Origin: Microbacterium sp. M28
GTDB lineage: Bacteria; Actinomycetota; Actinomycetes; Actinomycetales; Microbacteriaceae
DNA length: 64,000 nucleotides
Direction of reading: 5' to 3'
NCBI RefSeq assembly: GCF_025836995.1
Contig: NZ_CP107546.1
Location: forward strand, 3,162,001-3,226,000
A model generated the notes under the pieces. The model saw only the letters and a program-made list of their open reading frames with translations. It ran no database searches and was not told where the DNA came from. Position numbers and translations under genes: made by a program. Below are positions 1 through 7,801 of the stretch, in pieces (position 1 is the stretch's first letter; every line of letters begins with the position of its first letter).

Positions 1-627
1 CCCGGCACCGCGGCGCAGCAGTTCACGGGCGCCGGCAACCGGGTCGGCGATCCCGGTGGCCTCGACGAGCTCGGCGCGATTCGGCTTGAGGACGGCGGCC
101 CCGGCATCCGCTGCGGCGAGCAGCCCGGGTCCAGACGTGTCGACGATCACGTCGATGCCCGCGCTGACGCCGATGAGTTCGGGAAGCAGCCCGGCCGGGG
201 CGCCTGGCGGCAGGCTGCCGGAGATCACAAGGACGGATGCCGCGGCCACCTCCTCGCGGCAGACGTCGACCACGCGGGCCCACTCCTGCGTCGACGGATT
301 CACGCCGCGTTCGTTGACGATCGTGGTGTCGCCGAGCGCACGGTCCACCCAGGCCGCGCTGCGGCGGGTCTCCCCCGCGACCGGGATCAGTCGATGCGGA
401 ACGCCGCTCGCCTCCAGGTCGGCACGGAGTTCGTCGCCCGTCGCACCGCCGGCGGTGGTCACCGCGCGGACCGGGACTCCCTCCGCGTGCGCGACCCTGG
501 CGACGTTGAGACCCTTGCCTCCGGCACGCACCGCTCCGGCCTCGGCGCGGTGCGTCCCGCCGATCTCGATGCGGTCGACGACCCACGTCAGATCGAGCGC
601 GGGGTTCGGCGTGACCGTGAGGATCAT
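1..627 (-). CDS. PfkB-family sugar-phosphate kinase (1-phosphofructokinase/LacC type), 3' end off window
   Basis: The N-terminal 209 codons are visible and the frame stays open to the window edge, so roughly the last 100 residues, including the expected GAGD catalytic motif, are missing. The start MILTVTPNPALDLT is the classic opening of the 1-phosphofructokinase/tagatose-6-phosphate kinase branch. A GGKGLNVARV glycine-rich motif near residue 37 and SGSLPPG near residue 139 support it. It would phosphorylate a ketose phosphate in the cytoplasm. Its ATG overlaps the stop of the ROK kinase gene by four bases, so it is the third gene of a SIS-ROK-PfkB operon. In that setting it most likely uses the fructose 6-phosphate or tagatose phosphate made by the SIS enzyme; the exact substrate is inferred. 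Confidence 0.88.
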   Translation of the reverse strand, partial: MILTVTPNPALDLTWVVDRIEIGGTHRAEAGAVRAGGKGLNVARVAHAEGVPVRAVTTAGGATGDELRADLEASGVPHRLIPVAGETRRSAAWVDRALGDTTIVNERGVNPSTQEWARVVDVCREEVAAASVLVISGSLPPGAPAGLLPELIGVSAGIDVIVDTSGPGLLAAADAGAAVLKPNRAELVEATGIADPVAGARELLRRGAG

Positions 628-1574
628 GCGAGTTCCCTCGCCCGCAGGGCCGCGCCGATCAGCCCCGCGTCGCCCTGCAGTTGCGCGGGGATCAATGCCG
701 GGATGCGGTGGAAGCTCAACCGTTCGGCGAGCCGTCCCCGGAGTTCGTCGAACAGTGCCCCGCCGGCGCGGGAGAGCCCGCCGCCGATCACGACCGCGTC
801 GGGTGCGATGACGGCCGTGAGCTGCGCGAGCGAGAGCGTGAGCGCCTCGAGCGCCTCCTCCCAGATGCGAGCGGCGACCGCGTCCCCCGCGCCGGCGCGG
901 GCGATCACGTCTCGAGCGCCGGCCGGACGGCTGCCGGTCTCCTCCGCGTACCGGCGGGCGATCGCTCCGGCCGAGGCGACCGCTTCAAGGCATCCGCGCG
1001 CTCCGCACGGGCACATCGGGCCGTCCACGACGGGCGAGTGCCCGATCTCGCCGGCATAGCCGCCGGCGGTGTAGGGGCGCCCGTCGACGAGGATCGCGCC
1101 GGCGATCCCCGTGCCGATGATGAGCACGACGACGTTCTCGTGGCCACGCGCTCCGCCGAGGCGATGCTCGGCCCAGCTGGCGGTGCGGACGTCGTGATCG
1201 AACGCCACCGGCACGTCGAAGCGATCCTGCGCGAGGGCGCGCAACGGGGCGTCGCGCCAGCCCAGATTGCTCGCGAAGACGCCGACGCCGGCATCCGCAT
1301 CGACGATGCCGGGGACGACGAAGCCGAGCGCCTGAGGCACGACGAGCGGATGCCGGGACCGCAGATCATCAGCCAGCACGCCGAGCTCATGGATCAGCGT
1401 GCCGGCCGGGTCCTCGCCGGAATGCGGGGTCGGCGTCCGGCGCAGGTCGAGGGCCGCGCCGTCCGCGTCGAACAGCGCCGACTTGATGTCGGTGCCACCG
1501 ACGTCGAATGCGAGCACGGGGGCGCCGGCCCCGATCGAGACGGGGCCGGTCGCGGGGATCGTGGACTTGTTCAC
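624..1574 (-). CDS. ROK-family sugar kinase
   Basis: Cytoplasmic ATP-dependent sugar kinase of 316 residues, the usual ROK length. Visible are the N-terminal phosphate-binding loop DVGGT (24-28), the catalytic region around Asp126-Asp128 (FDHDV), the second glycine loop GTGIAGA (154-160), and the ROK zinc signature with His179 and CxCGxxGC (Cys188, Cys190, Cys195). There is no N-terminal helix-turn-helix, so it is a kinase rather than a ROK repressor. The start is a GTG that overlaps the upstream SIS stop codon (GTGA). Placement between a GlmS-like SIS protein and a PfkB kinase suggests N-acetylglucosamine, N-acetylmannosamine or glucosamine as substrate. Glucokinase activity is the main alternative. 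Confidence 0.9.
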   Translation of the reverse strand: MNKSTIPATGPVSIGAGAPVLAFDVGGTDIKSALFDADGAALDLRRTPTPHSGEDPAGTLIHELGVLADDLRSRHPLVVPQALGFVVPGIVDADAGVGVFASNLGWRDAPLRALAQDRFDVPVAFDHDVRTASWAEHRLGGARGHENVVVLIIGTGIAGAILVDGRPYTAGGYAGEIGHSPVVDGPMCPCGARGCLEAVASAGAIARRYAEETGSRPAGARDVIARAGAGDAVAARIWEEALEALTLSLAQLTAVIAPDAVVIGGGLSRAGGALFDELRGRLAERLSFHRIPALIPAQLQGDAGLIGAALRARELA

Positions 1575-2467
1575 GCGCCCAGGATGACGGAACGCGTGAG
1601 GTTGCGGGGCTGGTCGGGGTCGAGCCCCTTGCCGACCGCACGTTCGAGCGCGACGTAGTGCAGGCGCGCGAGGTCCGCCATCGGGTCGACAGCGTGCTGG
1701 ACGAAGCGCCCGCCCGTCGCCTGCACCTGCTCGGCCAGCCCTTCGGGCGCCGCGCCGAACTGCCAGGTGATCCGCCCAGGGGCTGCGATCGCGATCGGGC
1801 CGTGGCGGTAGTCCATGGACGGGTACGCCTCGGTCCAGCTCTGCGAGGACTCGCGCAGCTTGAGCGCCGCCTCGTGGGCGAGCCCGATCGTCCAGCCACG
1901 GCCGAGGAAGGTGTACTGCTCCGCTGCGGTGAGTTCGGCATCCGGCTTCTCGCTCAGGACAGCCGCGGCATCCGCGACGGCCGAGCTGAGGTCCTCGCCG
2001 AGGGAGGCGCGCAGCAGCGCGAGGGCCGTCGTGGCGAAGCGGGTCTGCACGACCGACTGCTCATCGGCGAAGGGCAGCAGCACGGCGTCGTCGACGAGGT
2101 CGACCAGAGGGGAGGTCGGGTCTCCGATCACGCCGATGACGGGCACGCGGCCCTTGACCTTCTCGGTGAGCTCGAGCACCTCCGTCGTCGTGCCGGAGCG
2201 CGTGAGCGCGACGATGGCGTCGTAGCCGCGATCGACGAACGCCTCGGAAGCCGCGAACGCGTCGCTCTCGCCCTGGCCCGTGCTCTCGCGCAGAGCCGCG
2301 TACGACTGGGCGATGAACCAGCTGGTTCCGCAGCCGACGACGGCGATCCGGGCACCGCGCTGGGGCAGACGGGCCTGCTCCGCGCGCATCTCCGACGCAC
2401 GAGCCCACATCTCGGGCTGCGAGAGAAGCTCTTCGCGCATGTGCGCACGGGGCAGCGATTCGGTCAT
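1571..2467 (-). CDS. SIS-domain sugar-phosphate isomerase/deaminase, GlmS-like without glutaminase domain
   Basis: A 298-residue protein with two SIS domains like the isomerase half of GlmS. The first carries VVGCGTSW (43-50) and TRSGTT (89-94) for phosphate binding. The second carries FLGRGW (187-192), a Glu-rich helix HEAALKLRE (198-206) and YRHGP (220-224), matching the catalytic Glu and His region of GlmS. With no glutamine amidotransferase domain it fits the NagB-II/AgaS/FrlB type, which removes or exchanges the amino group of hexosamine 6-phosphates. It is first in the minus-strand operon, with AAGGAGTT seven bases before the ATG. The likely reaction, GlcN-6-P to Fru-6-P plus ammonia, is inferred from the family and neighbours. 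Confidence 0.88.
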   Translation of the reverse strand: MTESLPRAHMREELLSQPEMWARASEMRAEQARLPQRGARIAVVGCGTSWFIAQSYAALRESTGQGESDAFAASEAFVDRGYDAIVALTRSGTTTEVLELTEKVKGRVPVIGVIGDPTSPLVDLVDDAVLLPFADEQSVVQTRFATTALALLRASLGEDLSSAVADAAAVLSEKPDAELTAAEQYTFLGRGWTIGLAHEAALKLRESSQSWTEAYPSMDYRHGPIAIAAPGRITWQFGAAPEGLAEQVQATGGRFVQHAVDPMADLARLHYVALERAVGKGLDPDQPRNLTRSVILGA

Positions 2468-2570
2468 CGAAGAACTCCTTCAAAGAAAATGCGTAGTTGT
2501 GATTGTTTCTACTGAATTAGATCATAGAGTAGCGTCACGAGCTCAGAGAGGAGCGGCCATGCCTGAATCG
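2468..2570 (-). promoter_or_regulatory. Promoter gap ahead of the SIS-ROK-PfkB operon
   Basis: This 103-bp gap is much more AT-rich than the rest of the window. On the minus strand it holds a -10-like TATGAT (2521-2526) without a convincing -35, a long A/T-rich leader, and the strong ribosome-binding site AAGGAGTT before the SIS start. No perfect operator is visible, although GTGATTGTTTCTAC (2499-2512) loosely resembles half of the RpiR-linked palindrome at 3594-3610. Confidence 0.4.
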
Positions 2571-3560
2571 TCACCGTACTCGCGCGACCGTGTCGGCGAG
2601 CGCGTCGAGCACGTCCGTCGTGGCCGCGCCACCCCCGGCAGCCACCGCGAGCAGACCGGCCCCGACCGCGCCATCCGAAACCGCCCGCAGGTCCAGGCTG
2701 TCCGTCGCATCGCCCAGACGATGCAGGAAGGCGTCGCGCACCGCCCCAGGGCGGGACAGCACTCCCCCACCGAGGACGAGCGGACCGGGCGCGGTCAGCA
2801 CGGCGGACAGCGAGTCGGCGAGATGCTCGCCCGCTCGACGCAGGATGCCGGCCGCCACGGCATCCTCCGACGCATCGAACGCGAGTGGGGCGAACGACGC
2901 CAGCTCGATCGGCGGCAGACCGTACAGCACCGAGACGAGCTGCTCGAGCGCCTGCGGGCGACCTTCACCCCGGATCGCCGGGTCAGCGATTCCGAGACGA
3001 TTCAGCAGCGCGTGCGTGAGGGCCGTCGCGCGGCCGGCGCCGTCCAGGTCGCGAATGGCCGCCTTCGCGACGCGCTGGCCGATCCAGAACCCGCTGCCCC
3101 GATCGCCGAGCAGCCAGCCGAGCCCGTCGGCGGTCGCCTCGATCCGTCCGCCCGCGACACGGATGGCGCAGGCGCCCGTTCCCGACACCACCGCATAACC
3201 GAAGCCCGCCGCCGTCCCGCTGAAGTACGTCGCCAGCAGGTCGGACGCGAACACGACGACGCCATCGAAGCCCTCGGCGCGCAGGAGCGTCCGCAGCAGA
3301 TCGGCGCCTTCTCCGGAAGCGCGCTGACCGGCGAGCGCCGCGACGATCACGGACACCTCGCTCCATGCACGCCCCGACGATGCCATCGCGGTCCGGACGG
3401 CCGCCAGAACCGCTCCGGCGGCCGACTCGGCACCCGCCGAGATCGGGTTCCCGCGTCCGGCGACGCCGTAGCCGAGACACCGTCCGTCGAGCGTCGTGAG
3501 CACCGCCCTGGTGCCCGTGCCGCCGCCGTCCACCCCGACCGCCAGCATGTTGTGACCCAT
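2571..3560 (-). CDS. BadF/BadG-type ATPase, N-acetylglucosamine kinase-like
   Basis: A 329-residue actin-fold (ASKHA) protein. VGVDGGGTGTRAV (8-20) is the phosphate-1 loop, SGTGACAIR the phosphate-2 loop, and LLGDRGSGFWIG the motif typical of eukaryotic-type GlcNAc kinases in the BadF family. It probably phosphorylates an amino sugar taken up by the NgcEFG importer encoded nearby on the other strand. The ATG at 3560 has AGGA ten bases upstream; an internal ATG at 3548 is possible. It is transcribed divergently from the RpiR gene across an 86-bp region, which suggests shared control. The locus therefore holds two unrelated sugar kinases, and which one handles GlcNAc cannot be settled by eye. 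Confidence 0.85.
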   Translation of the reverse strand: MGHNMLAVGVDGGGTGTRAVLTTLDGRCLGYGVAGRGNPISAGAESAAGAVLAAVRTAMASSGRAWSEVSVIVAALAGQRASGEGADLLRTLLRAEGFDGVVVFASDLLATYFSGTAAGFGYAVVSGTGACAIRVAGGRIEATADGLGWLLGDRGSGFWIGQRVAKAAIRDLDGAGRATALTHALLNRLGIADPAIRGEGRPQALEQLVSVLYGLPPIELASFAPLAFDASEDAVAAGILRRAGEHLADSLSAVLTAPGPLVLGGGVLSRPGAVRDAFLHRLGDATDSLDLRAVSDGAVGAGLLAVAAGGGAATTDVLDALADTVARVR

Positions 3561-3577
3561 ATGTTATGCGTCCTAAC

Positions 3578-3610
3578 TTGACCTGGCTCGACAGTGAGAA
3601 TAGTTTTCAC
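3578..3610 (+). promoter_or_regulatory. RpiR operon promoter with overlapping palindromic operator
   Basis: A -35 TTGACC (3578-3583), a 17-bp spacer and a -10 TAGTTT (3601-3606) form a good housekeeping promoter 34 nt upstream of the RpiR ATG. The 17-bp imperfect palindrome GTGAGAATAGTTTTCAC (3594-3610) covers the -10 box, with GTGA/TCAC outer arms. Such a position would let a repressor block RNA polymerase. RpiR-family sites are often short dyads of this kind, so self-control by the adjacent RpiR protein is the natural inference. Confidence 0.6.
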
Positions 3611-3646
3611 CGCAACGGAAACTTCCTGCGGCGAGTTCTGGAGGCA

Positions 3647-4573
3647 ATGGTGCCACGCAGCCCGGACGCCGGCAACGGCGCCATCATCAGTCGTATCGAC
3701 GCGCGCCGCCGCGGCATGCCCGCCGCGATCTCCCGCATCGCGGATCTCGTCATCGCGCACCCGACGACGCCCGTGGAGCTCACGATCACCGAACTCGCCG
3801 AGCGCGCCGGCAGCTCGCCCGCCAGCGTCACACGGTTCTGCCGATCGCTCGGCTTCGACGGTTACACGCAGTTCCGCGTCGCGATCGCCACCGAGCTCGG
3901 CCGCGGCAGCGCCGAGCAGACCTGGCACACCGACATCGGCGCCGAGTTCGAACCGACCGACTCGCCGGAGAAGATCCTGCGCACCCTCCTGACCACCCAC
4001 GTGCGCGGTCTCGAGACGACGGCGGAGGGCATCGACCTGGATGCCGTCGGCCGAGCCGCGCAGGCGATCAGCGGCAGTCGGCACGTCGACATCTACGGCC
4101 TCGGCGGCAGCGCAGGCATCGCAGACGAGCTGCAGCGCCGACTGCACCGCATCGGGATCAGCTCGCACGCCTGGGCCGACGTCCACGACGGCCTGGCCAG
4201 CGCCGTCCTGCAGGATGAGAACTCCGTCGCGATCGGTGTCTCCAGCACAGGGCAGACCAACGAGACGGTCCAGATGCTCGCCCAGGCCGGAGCGGTCGGC
4301 GCCTTCGCCGTCGCGATCACGCATGACGACGAGAGCTGGATCGCCGACGTCGCCGACGTGTCGATCACGACGGCCGCCCCGGTCGGCTACCTGCGACCGG
4401 ACGACATGTCGGTCAAGCACGCGCAGCTGTTCGTGATCGACCTGCTGTACCTGTTCATCGCGCAGCAGATGTTCGACCCGGCCGCGAAGCGGCTCGCCGC
4501 CACCGCGATGGCGGTGTCGGCGCACCGTCGACCCCGGCCCCCGGTCACGCAGACGACGGAGGTGGGCGCATGA
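3647..4573 (+). CDS. RpiR-family transcriptional regulator (HTH plus SIS)
   Basis: A 308-residue regulator with the two-domain RpiR layout. The N-terminal HTH_6 contains ELAERAGSSPASVTRFCRSL (49-68), the canonical RpiR recognition helix region. The C-terminal SIS domain contains IYGLGGSAG near residue 148 and SSTGQTNET near residue 205 and would sense a sugar phosphate such as GlcNAc-6-P or GlcN-6-P. I chose ATG 3647 because GGAGG lies just upstream; a GTG three bases later has better spacing, and the frame is also open upstream into the promoter. The stop overlaps the next gene by ATGA. It most likely controls the divergent kinase gene and the importer genes downstream. Confidence 0.9.
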   Translation: MVPRSPDAGNGAIISRIDARRRGMPAAISRIADLVIAHPTTPVELTITELAERAGSSPASVTRFCRSLGFDGYTQFRVAIATELGRGSAEQTWHTDIGAEFEPTDSPEKILRTLLTTHVRGLETTAEGIDLDAVGRAAQAISGSRHVDIYGLGGSAGIADELQRRLHRIGISSHAWADVHDGLASAVLQDENSVAIGVSSTGQTNETVQMLAQAGAVGAFAVAITHDDESWIADVADVSITTAAPVGYLRPDDMSVKHAQLFVIDLLYLFIAQQMFDPAAKRLAATAMAVSAHRRPRPPVTQTTEVGA

Positions 4574-5322
4574 CCGCCCTGCCCGCCGACCTCCTCCGCG
4601 AGGCATCGGAGCGTTTGACCCGCCTCACGACGGATGCCGAAGCCGGCGCCTTCGATGCGGCGATCGACCTACTCACCGCGTGCATCGATGCGGGCGGCGT
4701 GATCCACGCCTTCGGCACCGGCCACTCCGAGGCGTTCGCGATGGAGATCTCCGGCCGCGCCGGTGGGCTGATCCCCACCAACCGCTTCGCCCTCCGCGAC
4801 CTGGTGATGCACGGCTCCCGCGACGTCGACGTCCTCAGCGCCGCGCTGGAACGCGAACCGTGGGTGGTCGACGAGCTCATGGCGACCGTGCCGGTCGGCG
4901 AGCACGACGTCTTCCTGATCGCCTCGAACTCCGGGGTGAACGGATCCATCGTCGGCGCAGCCCTGTGGGCGAAGGAGCGCGGCCACAGCGTGATCGCCGT
5001 CACCAGCCTGGAGCACACCGCACGCGTGCAGTCGAAGCATCCGTCCGGCAAGCGCCTGAGCGAGACCGCGGACGTCGTGATCGACAACCTCGCACCCTAC
5101 GGCGACACGACGCTCGAGCTGCCCGGCGGCATCGGCGCCGGGGCGATCTCGTCGATCACCGCAGCGTACATCGCCCAGCTGCTCACACTCGGAGTCGCCA
5201 GGACGATCACCGACCGCGGCGAGATTCCCCCGATGTACATATCCGCCAACATCCCCGGCGGCGACGAGCACAACTCCGTGCTCGAAGACCGCTACCGCGG
5301 ACGCATCCGACGCGGCGCCTGA
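4570..5322 (+). CDS. SIS-domain phosphosugar-binding protein (COG4821 type)
   Basis: A 250-residue cytoplasmic protein with a single SIS fold. FGTGHSEAFAMEISGRAGG (48-66) and IASNSGVNGSIVG (from about 117) are the phosphosugar-binding loops of the COG4821/UPF0309 group, whose reaction is not established. It lacks the helix-turn-helix of RpiR proteins and the second SIS domain of the gene at 1571-2467. It is translationally coupled to the RpiR gene by a four-base overlap and is followed 38 bp later by the importer genes. An isomerase or etherase acting on an imported amino-sugar phosphate is likely. A MurQ-like N-acetylmuramate 6-phosphate etherase is less likely because MurQ is longer. Confidence 0.82.
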   Translation: MTALPADLLREASERLTRLTTDAEAGAFDAAIDLLTACIDAGGVIHAFGTGHSEAFAMEISGRAGGLIPTNRFALRDLVMHGSRDVDVLSAALEREPWVVDELMATVPVGEHDVFLIASNSGVNGSIVGAALWAKERGHSVIAVTSLEHTARVQSKHPSGKRLSETADVVIDNLAPYGDTTLELPGGIGAGAISSITAAYIAQLLTLGVARTITDRGEIPPMYISANIPGGDEHNSVLEDRYRGRIRRGA

Positions 5323-5360
5323 CATCCACCCGACCAGCACCACCAACGAAAGGTAAGAAG

Positions 5361-6779
5361 ATGGAAATCACCGAATCCTCCATCAGCCGCCGCACTCTGC
5401 TGCGCGGCGCGGCAGCGACGGCGCTGCTGCTGCCGTTTGGCATGTCCCTCGCATCCTGCGCCGCACCCGGCGGCGGAGGCGGAGGCGCGGGCCCGGCCGG
5501 CGAGGTCACGGCCGACAACCCGTTCGGCGTCGCCGCGAACAGCACAGTCGACGCGGTCATCTTCGACGGCGGGTATGGCGTCGACTACGTCGAGAACGCC
5601 GGCGAGATCATGGCGGGCAACAAGGGGCTGGACGGCGTCACCGTGAAGGTCTCGGCCTCCACGAAGATCGCCCAGGAGCTCCAGCCGCGCTTCGTCGGCG
5701 GCAACCCGCCGGATCTGGTCGACAACTCCGGCGCCAACTCGATCGGCTGGAACACGATCCTCGACCAGCTCGAGGACCTCAGCGACGTTCTCGAGGCAGA
5801 CAACCTCGAGGGCGAGAAGATCGCCGACACCCTGTTCGAGGGCGTCAAGGCGCCGGGCACCTTCGGTGACAAGTTCGCGGCGCTCAACTACGTGCTCACC
5901 ACGTACGGGGTCTGGTACTCCGGCAGCCTGTTCGAGGAGAACGGCTGGGAGCCGCCGCAGACGTGGCAGGACCTCAAGGCCCTCGGCGAGGCGGCGAAGG
6001 CGAAGGGCAAGTACCTGTTCCTCTGGGGCAAGGAGGCAGCGACCTACTACCAGACGCTTGTGGTCGACTCCGCGGTCATCCAGTCCGGCGACGACGTTCG
6101 CCTGCCGCTGGAGAACCTGGAGGAGGGATGCTGGTCGCACCCGACTCTGCAGTCCATCCTGACGATCCTGCACGACCTGATCGCGTCCGGCTACGTCAAG
6201 CCGGGCGGTGGCGGTACGCAGTTCACCCAGGCGCAGTCGCAGTGGAGCCTCGACCAGGAGGCGCTGCTGTACCCGTCCGGGTCGTGGATCGAGAACGAGA
6301 TGAAGAAGACCACGGCGGAGAACTTCCAGATGAAGGGCGTGCGCGAGATGCCGCTCGACGGCAACGCCACCACGCCTGCCGGCTTCATGCGTGCGGAAGC
6401 CGGCGAGCCGTTCATCGTCCCGTCGAAGGCGAAGAACGTCGCCGGCGGCAAGGAGCTGCTGCGCACGATGCTCTCGAAGGAGGCGGCGACCGCGTTCTCG
6501 AAGGAGAAGCTCGCCCCGACCGTGGTCAAGGACACCGTGCCGGAGGACGGCTTCGGTTCGACGGCGCTCCTGTCGCAGGTCGAGATGATCGCGGCGGCCG
6601 GTAGCGGCACCTTCACGATCAAGTCGTTCAACCTGTACGGCATGAACTCCGACCAGCTGCCCATCTGGAACTCGTTCCTGGACGGCAAGATGTCGGTCGA
6701 GGAGATCACGTCGCAGCTGCAGGCGCTGACCGACAAGATCCGCGAGGACAGCTCGATCGAGAAGATCGAGATCAAATGA
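5361..6779 (+). CDS. ngcE: N-acetylglucosamine/diacetylchitobiose ABC transporter substrate-binding lipoprotein NgcE
   Basis: A 472-residue extracytoplasmic solute-binding lipoprotein. The N-terminus has a twin-arginine motif SRRTLLRG (9-16), a hydrophobic core and a lipobox LASC with Cys33, so export by Tat and lipid anchoring are expected. A glycine-rich linker is followed by NPFGVAAN (53-60), which I associate with the NgcE family of chitobiose/GlcNAc binding proteins of Streptomyces. The rest is a family-1 extracellular solute-binding fold. The start was set at ATG 5361 after AAAGG; the frame is open further upstream but overlaps the SIS gene. It overlaps ngcF by ATGA. Specificity for GlcNAc/chitobiose is inferred from the family and from the kinases and SIS enzymes around it. 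Confidence 0.88.
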   Translation: MEITESSISRRTLLRGAAATALLLPFGMSLASCAAPGGGGGGAGPAGEVTADNPFGVAANSTVDAVIFDGGYGVDYVENAGEIMAGNKGLDGVTVKVSASTKIAQELQPRFVGGNPPDLVDNSGANSIGWNTILDQLEDLSDVLEADNLEGEKIADTLFEGVKAPGTFGDKFAALNYVLTTYGVWYSGSLFEENGWEPPQTWQDLKALGEAAKAKGKYLFLWGKEAATYYQTLVVDSAVIQSGDDVRLPLENLEEGCWSHPTLQSILTILHDLIASGYVKPGGGGTQFTQAQSQWSLDQEALLYPSGSWIENEMKKTTAENFQMKGVREMPLDGNATTPAGFMRAEAGEPFIVPSKAKNVAGGKELLRTMLSKEAATAFSKEKLAPTVVKDTVPEDGFGSTALLSQVEMIAAAGSGTFTIKSFNLYGMNSDQLPIWNSFLDGKMSVEEITSQLQALTDKIREDSSIEKIEIK

Positions 6780-7801
6780 GCCTCAGCGCTCCCCCGCTCG
6801 ACGCGGCCCCGGACACCAGGGCCGTCGTCACCACCCGCACGGGGCGCCGCAAGGCGCCCCGTGCGGGGCTGCGCCGCAGGATGACGTTCGACTACGTCTC
6901 GTTCCTGCTGGTGTTCCTCGGACTGCCCGTGGCGATCTTCCTGATCTTCGTCATCTCGCCGTTCATCCAGGCCGTGTACTACGCGATGACGAACTGGACC
7001 GGCTTCTCGCCGAACATGGACTTCGTCGGCGTCGAGAACTTCGTGCGGCTGTTCCAGGACCCGACGTTCCTGCAGGCGATGGGCAACAACATGCTGCTCG
7101 CCGTCGTCGTCCCGCTGATCACGATCGTGATCGCACTGATCTTCGCGAGCATGATCACCATCGGCGGCCCGAGCCATGGCCAGGTGCGGGGCCTGCGCGG
7201 CTCGAGCTTCTACCGCGTGGTGTCCTTCTTCCCGTACGTCATCCCGGCGATCGTGATCGCGATCCTGTGGAACATGATCTACACGCCCAGCGGTCTGCTG
7301 AACGGCCTGCTCGGTGTGGTCGGCATCGACACCGACGGCTTCGCCTGGCTGGGTGACGAACGCACGGCGATGGCCGCGACGATCTTCGTCATCGTCTGGA
7401 GCATGGTCGGCTTCTACATGGTGCTGTTCATCGCCGCGATCAAGGGCATCCCCGGCGAGACGCTGGAGGCCGCGCGCATCGACGGCGCGGGCAGGTTCCG
7501 CACGCTCACGGCGATCCTGCTCCCCCAGATCCGCGACAACGTGCAGACGGCATACATCTACCTCGGCATCCTGGCCCTGGACGCCTTCGTCTACATGGCA
7601 GGACTCAACTCCACGGGCGGCCCGGGCAACAGCACGCTCGTGATGAGCCAGTACCTGTTCCGGACCGCATTCGAGAAGGGCCAGTTCGGTCTGGCCAGCG
7701 CCATGGGCGTCGTCCTCGCCGTGCTCACCCTGCTGTTCGCCGCGCTCGTGATCGGCATATTCCGCCTCGTCGGCGGCAGAGACGAAGGAGGACGCGCATG
7801 A
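6776..7801 (+). CDS. ngcF: Sugar ABC transporter permease NgcF
   Basis: A 341-residue inner-membrane permease of the MalF type with six predicted helices after a basic N-terminal tail. The cytoplasmic EAA loop that docks the ATPase is clear: EAARIDGAGRFRTLTAILLP. It overlaps ngcE by ATGA and ngcG by ATGA, so the three subunits are translationally coupled. No ATPase gene accompanies the operon, which is normal for NgcEFG/DasABC-type importers that share the multi-sugar ATPase MsiK encoded elsewhere. Confidence 0.88.
   Translation: MSLSAPPLDAAPDTRAVVTTRTGRRKAPRAGLRRRMTFDYVSFLLVFLGLPVAIFLIFVISPFIQAVYYAMTNWTGFSPNMDFVGVENFVRLFQDPTFLQAMGNNMLLAVVVPLITIVIALIFASMITIGGPSHGQVRGLRGSSFYRVVSFFPYVIPAIVIAILWNMIYTPSGLLNGLLGVVGIDTDGFAWLGDERTAMAATIFVIVWSMVGFYMVLFIAAIKGIPGETLEAARIDGAGRFRTLTAILLPQIRDNVQTAYIYLGILALDAFVYMAGLNSTGGPGNSTLVMSQYLFRTAFEKGQFGLASAMGVVLAVLTLLFAALVIGIFRLVGGRDEGGRA

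Noticed and set aside
2490-2530. A second RpiR operator before the SIS-ROK-PfkB operon
   Set aside because: GTGATTGTTTCTAC only partly resembles the 3594-3610 palindrome and is not itself a good dyad.
4680-5360. N-terminal extension of ngcE through the SIS gene
   Set aside because: It overlaps a confident gene in another frame, while ATG 5361 has a ribosome-binding site and a proper Tat lipoprotein signal.
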